From: an uncultured Porphyromonadaceae bacterium
GTDB lineage: Bacteria; Bacteroidota; Bacteroidia; Bacteroidales; Muribaculaceae
Direction: 5' to 3'
Length of the DNA: 7,773 nucleotides
Assembly (NCBI GenBank): GCA_905193995.1
Contig: CAJJQT010000085.1
Coordinates: forward strand, 1 to 7,773
Shown here: positions 7,701 through 7,773 of the stretch, piece by piece
Numbering within the stretch: the stretch's first letter is position 1
How the letters are laid out: every line of letters begins with the position of its first letter
Made by a program: the position numbers and the translations under genes
Notes under the pieces: generated by a model
The model's input: the letters and a program-made list of their open reading frames with translations, nothing else
Told to the model about the DNA's origin: nothing
The model's database searches: none

Positions 7701-7773
7701 GTGAGCGTAGGCGCGGCCTTCCATGTAGTCCACGTCCCAGTTCATGGCGCGGTGGCGTGCCGGCTGGTAGGTG
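4755..7773 (-). CDS. Large secreted multidomain protein with Por-type C-terminal tag, 5' end outside window
   Basis: 1005 codons are visible and the frame stays open past 7772, so the ATG at 7745 is an internal Met and not the start. No family is recognised with certainty. Counting from that Met: residues 1-25 (RAYAHGIADFFG) look like the last helix of an upstream domain, possibly an amidase or peptidase-type enzyme (weak). Residues 28-128 resemble a carboxypeptidase-regulatory-like beta-sandwich (LNGVKVTLKKG, VEPGKYTLSFEAADYKP). Then a P/Y-rich linker, a propeller-like region (about 160-460), an Fn3-like stretch (about 478-600, ADNTEYAWEVRVTSEP), a Gly-rich second propeller-like region (about 620-935; ISKDGKTFAAAMTGKIAIYD, FDAAGNLLAYLRGSGLHVYS), and a C-terminal signature YYNLQGVKV, GVYVKV, TKVVVK (964-996). 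That tag resembles the type IX secretion tail, suggesting export and surface attachment or release. The role may be binding or processing of peptidoglycan, glycan or protein, but this is not shown. It ends at TGA, then a terminator. Confidence 0.93.
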   Translation of the reverse strand, partial: TYQPARHRAMNWDVDYMEGRAYAHGIADFFGLTKEKTGCIYGIVRDENEKFTDTYYKPNTTTLDRFMPLNGVKVTLKKGEETVAEYTTDNYYNGAFVFMDVEPGKYTLSFEAADYKPIDPMEVEVKAASITYPTVQLQNVNYVPPTVQYENYPDPMATNAAVGPANEYVVASEYVDEPIAQLEGKVVRRTIVRDGKMYILALDKAIELAAAVPAEEQAKATILVYDLDKKEVAAEVSTEGASGSIAAISDIQVTADGVLLACNATKNQYDGYVEEGDAGRGTFVIYKWANDEAGLPAGTPAEWLTTQASGLWYRAYPTNFVYSGTTQEGTALVPMPTTGSTRNTRTTTISVMDGVKQSESDLKPQSNHAVLFEPAADLNIFTSPLADDEYLLISSTKGMMSWTFAEPFQVNPAVSPEGLAVDGRAGIFKYAGASYVAMPVNEGENNTGIQLVNMSKGVAGAVTATVTLKEALPAAPAAQSAAAGEVVVTRDEFTNAVTDGWINLYLLRDGKLTKLTTKNVAQPQGRKEYAYDVKAEEGADSYAVTFKMTGDAPAATLHVAATDGSAEFDVELGAVTKGENNATVEKSQLADNTEYAWEVRVTSEPIAAAGEAYADPTSVTVRGSIVPITDPEQESFGYFVVAHGRAAGVDFYDPAGQKVASDLFKDHKMFGGTAGGGKSGNQSNPFRGAELGGKAVLATWGDAGYGFVTVNPLDENEEPATLFAGEKQGGGHFMYNGVNLGGGTAGIDFISDGTDKWVISFSEDHEGGNGGGSTENSLVKQHMSGPWQITEAPVVLGYKSMLANTNVDVQTYGKGVFVSQVRGAGNNQPSVPCFAYIADVLGDHHCSMTSGDEALQPTIDNNTAGIAISKDGKTFAAAMTGKIAIYDVKWVNDEPQLTFKYTFPVVNHDWSQLHFDAAGNLLAYLRGSGLHVYSLPDAAPVAVTAAASKYYFKGKTSIESIDAEEAADGVSVYYNLQGVKVPAESLVPGVYVKVTGQTATKVVVK
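4758..4865 (-). other. Por-secretion-like C-terminal sorting signature of the large protein
   Basis: The last 36 residues have the pattern of T9SS type A tails: VSVYYNLQGVKV, a short linker, LVPGVYVKVTG, then TKVVVK at the very end. This is a beta-rich domain which, in organisms with a type IX system, is recognised by the secretion machinery and removed. Many gut Bacteroidales carry such tails even where T9SS genes are hard to find. The match is by pattern only. Confidence 0.65.

Noticed and set aside
7743..7745. ATG at 7745 as the start of the large surface protein
   Set aside because: The frame stays open to the window edge, no signal peptide follows this Met, and the residues around it look like the end of a domain.

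Overview
The window reads as chromosomal DNA of a GC-rich member of the Bacteroidota, most likely order Bacteroidales. Three things point there: (i) an IspG with an extra domain inserted between its TIM barrel and its iron-sulfur domain, (ii) a divergent PAP2 protein and a Na/Pi cotransporter fused to a PhoU-like tail, both of the form usual in that phylum, and (iii) a large secreted protein ending in a type IX secretion (Por)-like C-terminal signature. The family cannot be fixed from the sequence; Muribaculaceae-like or Rikenellaceae-like gut lineages would fit the GC content and the C-terminal tag. All five real genes lie on the minus strand, and the many plus-strand reading frames are high-GC shadows.

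Layout, in the direction of transcription (right to left). From 7773 to 4755 runs the last 1005 codons of a very large secreted or surface protein: possible tail of an enzymatic domain, carboxypeptidase-regulatory-like beta-sandwich, two propeller-like regions separated by an Fn3-like stretch, and a C-terminal sorting-type signature. It is followed by a six-copy 7-bp repeat and a strong intrinsic terminator (4679-4712). The AT-rich part of the gap (about 4560-4630) holds a candidate promoter for the next transcription unit. That unit is Na/Pi cotransporter (4542-2722), a 12-nt gap, PAP2-family membrane protein (2709-2035), an 86-nt gap packed with 9-bp repeats, purE (1948-1439), a 1-nt overlap, and ispG (1439 to beyond position 1).

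How the genes may work together: the transporter and the PAP2 protein are adjacent and could be linked through phosphate (uptake and lipid- or isoprenoid-phosphate hydrolysis). PurE (purine synthesis) and IspG (MEP isoprenoid pathway) are house-keeping enzymes that look translationally coupled.

The most unusual observation is one 9-bp repeat family, core AGTCC or AGACC followed by AATT-like sequence, found twice. It fills the pap2-purE gap (8 units, 1961-2032). It also sits in frame inside ispG (7 units, 486-548), exactly where the TIM barrel joins the inserted middle domain, where it encodes an Arg/Lys-Thr-Asn/Thr repeat. The inserted domain that follows also looks short. No wholly new system, CRISPR array, RNA gene or mobile-element gene was seen.
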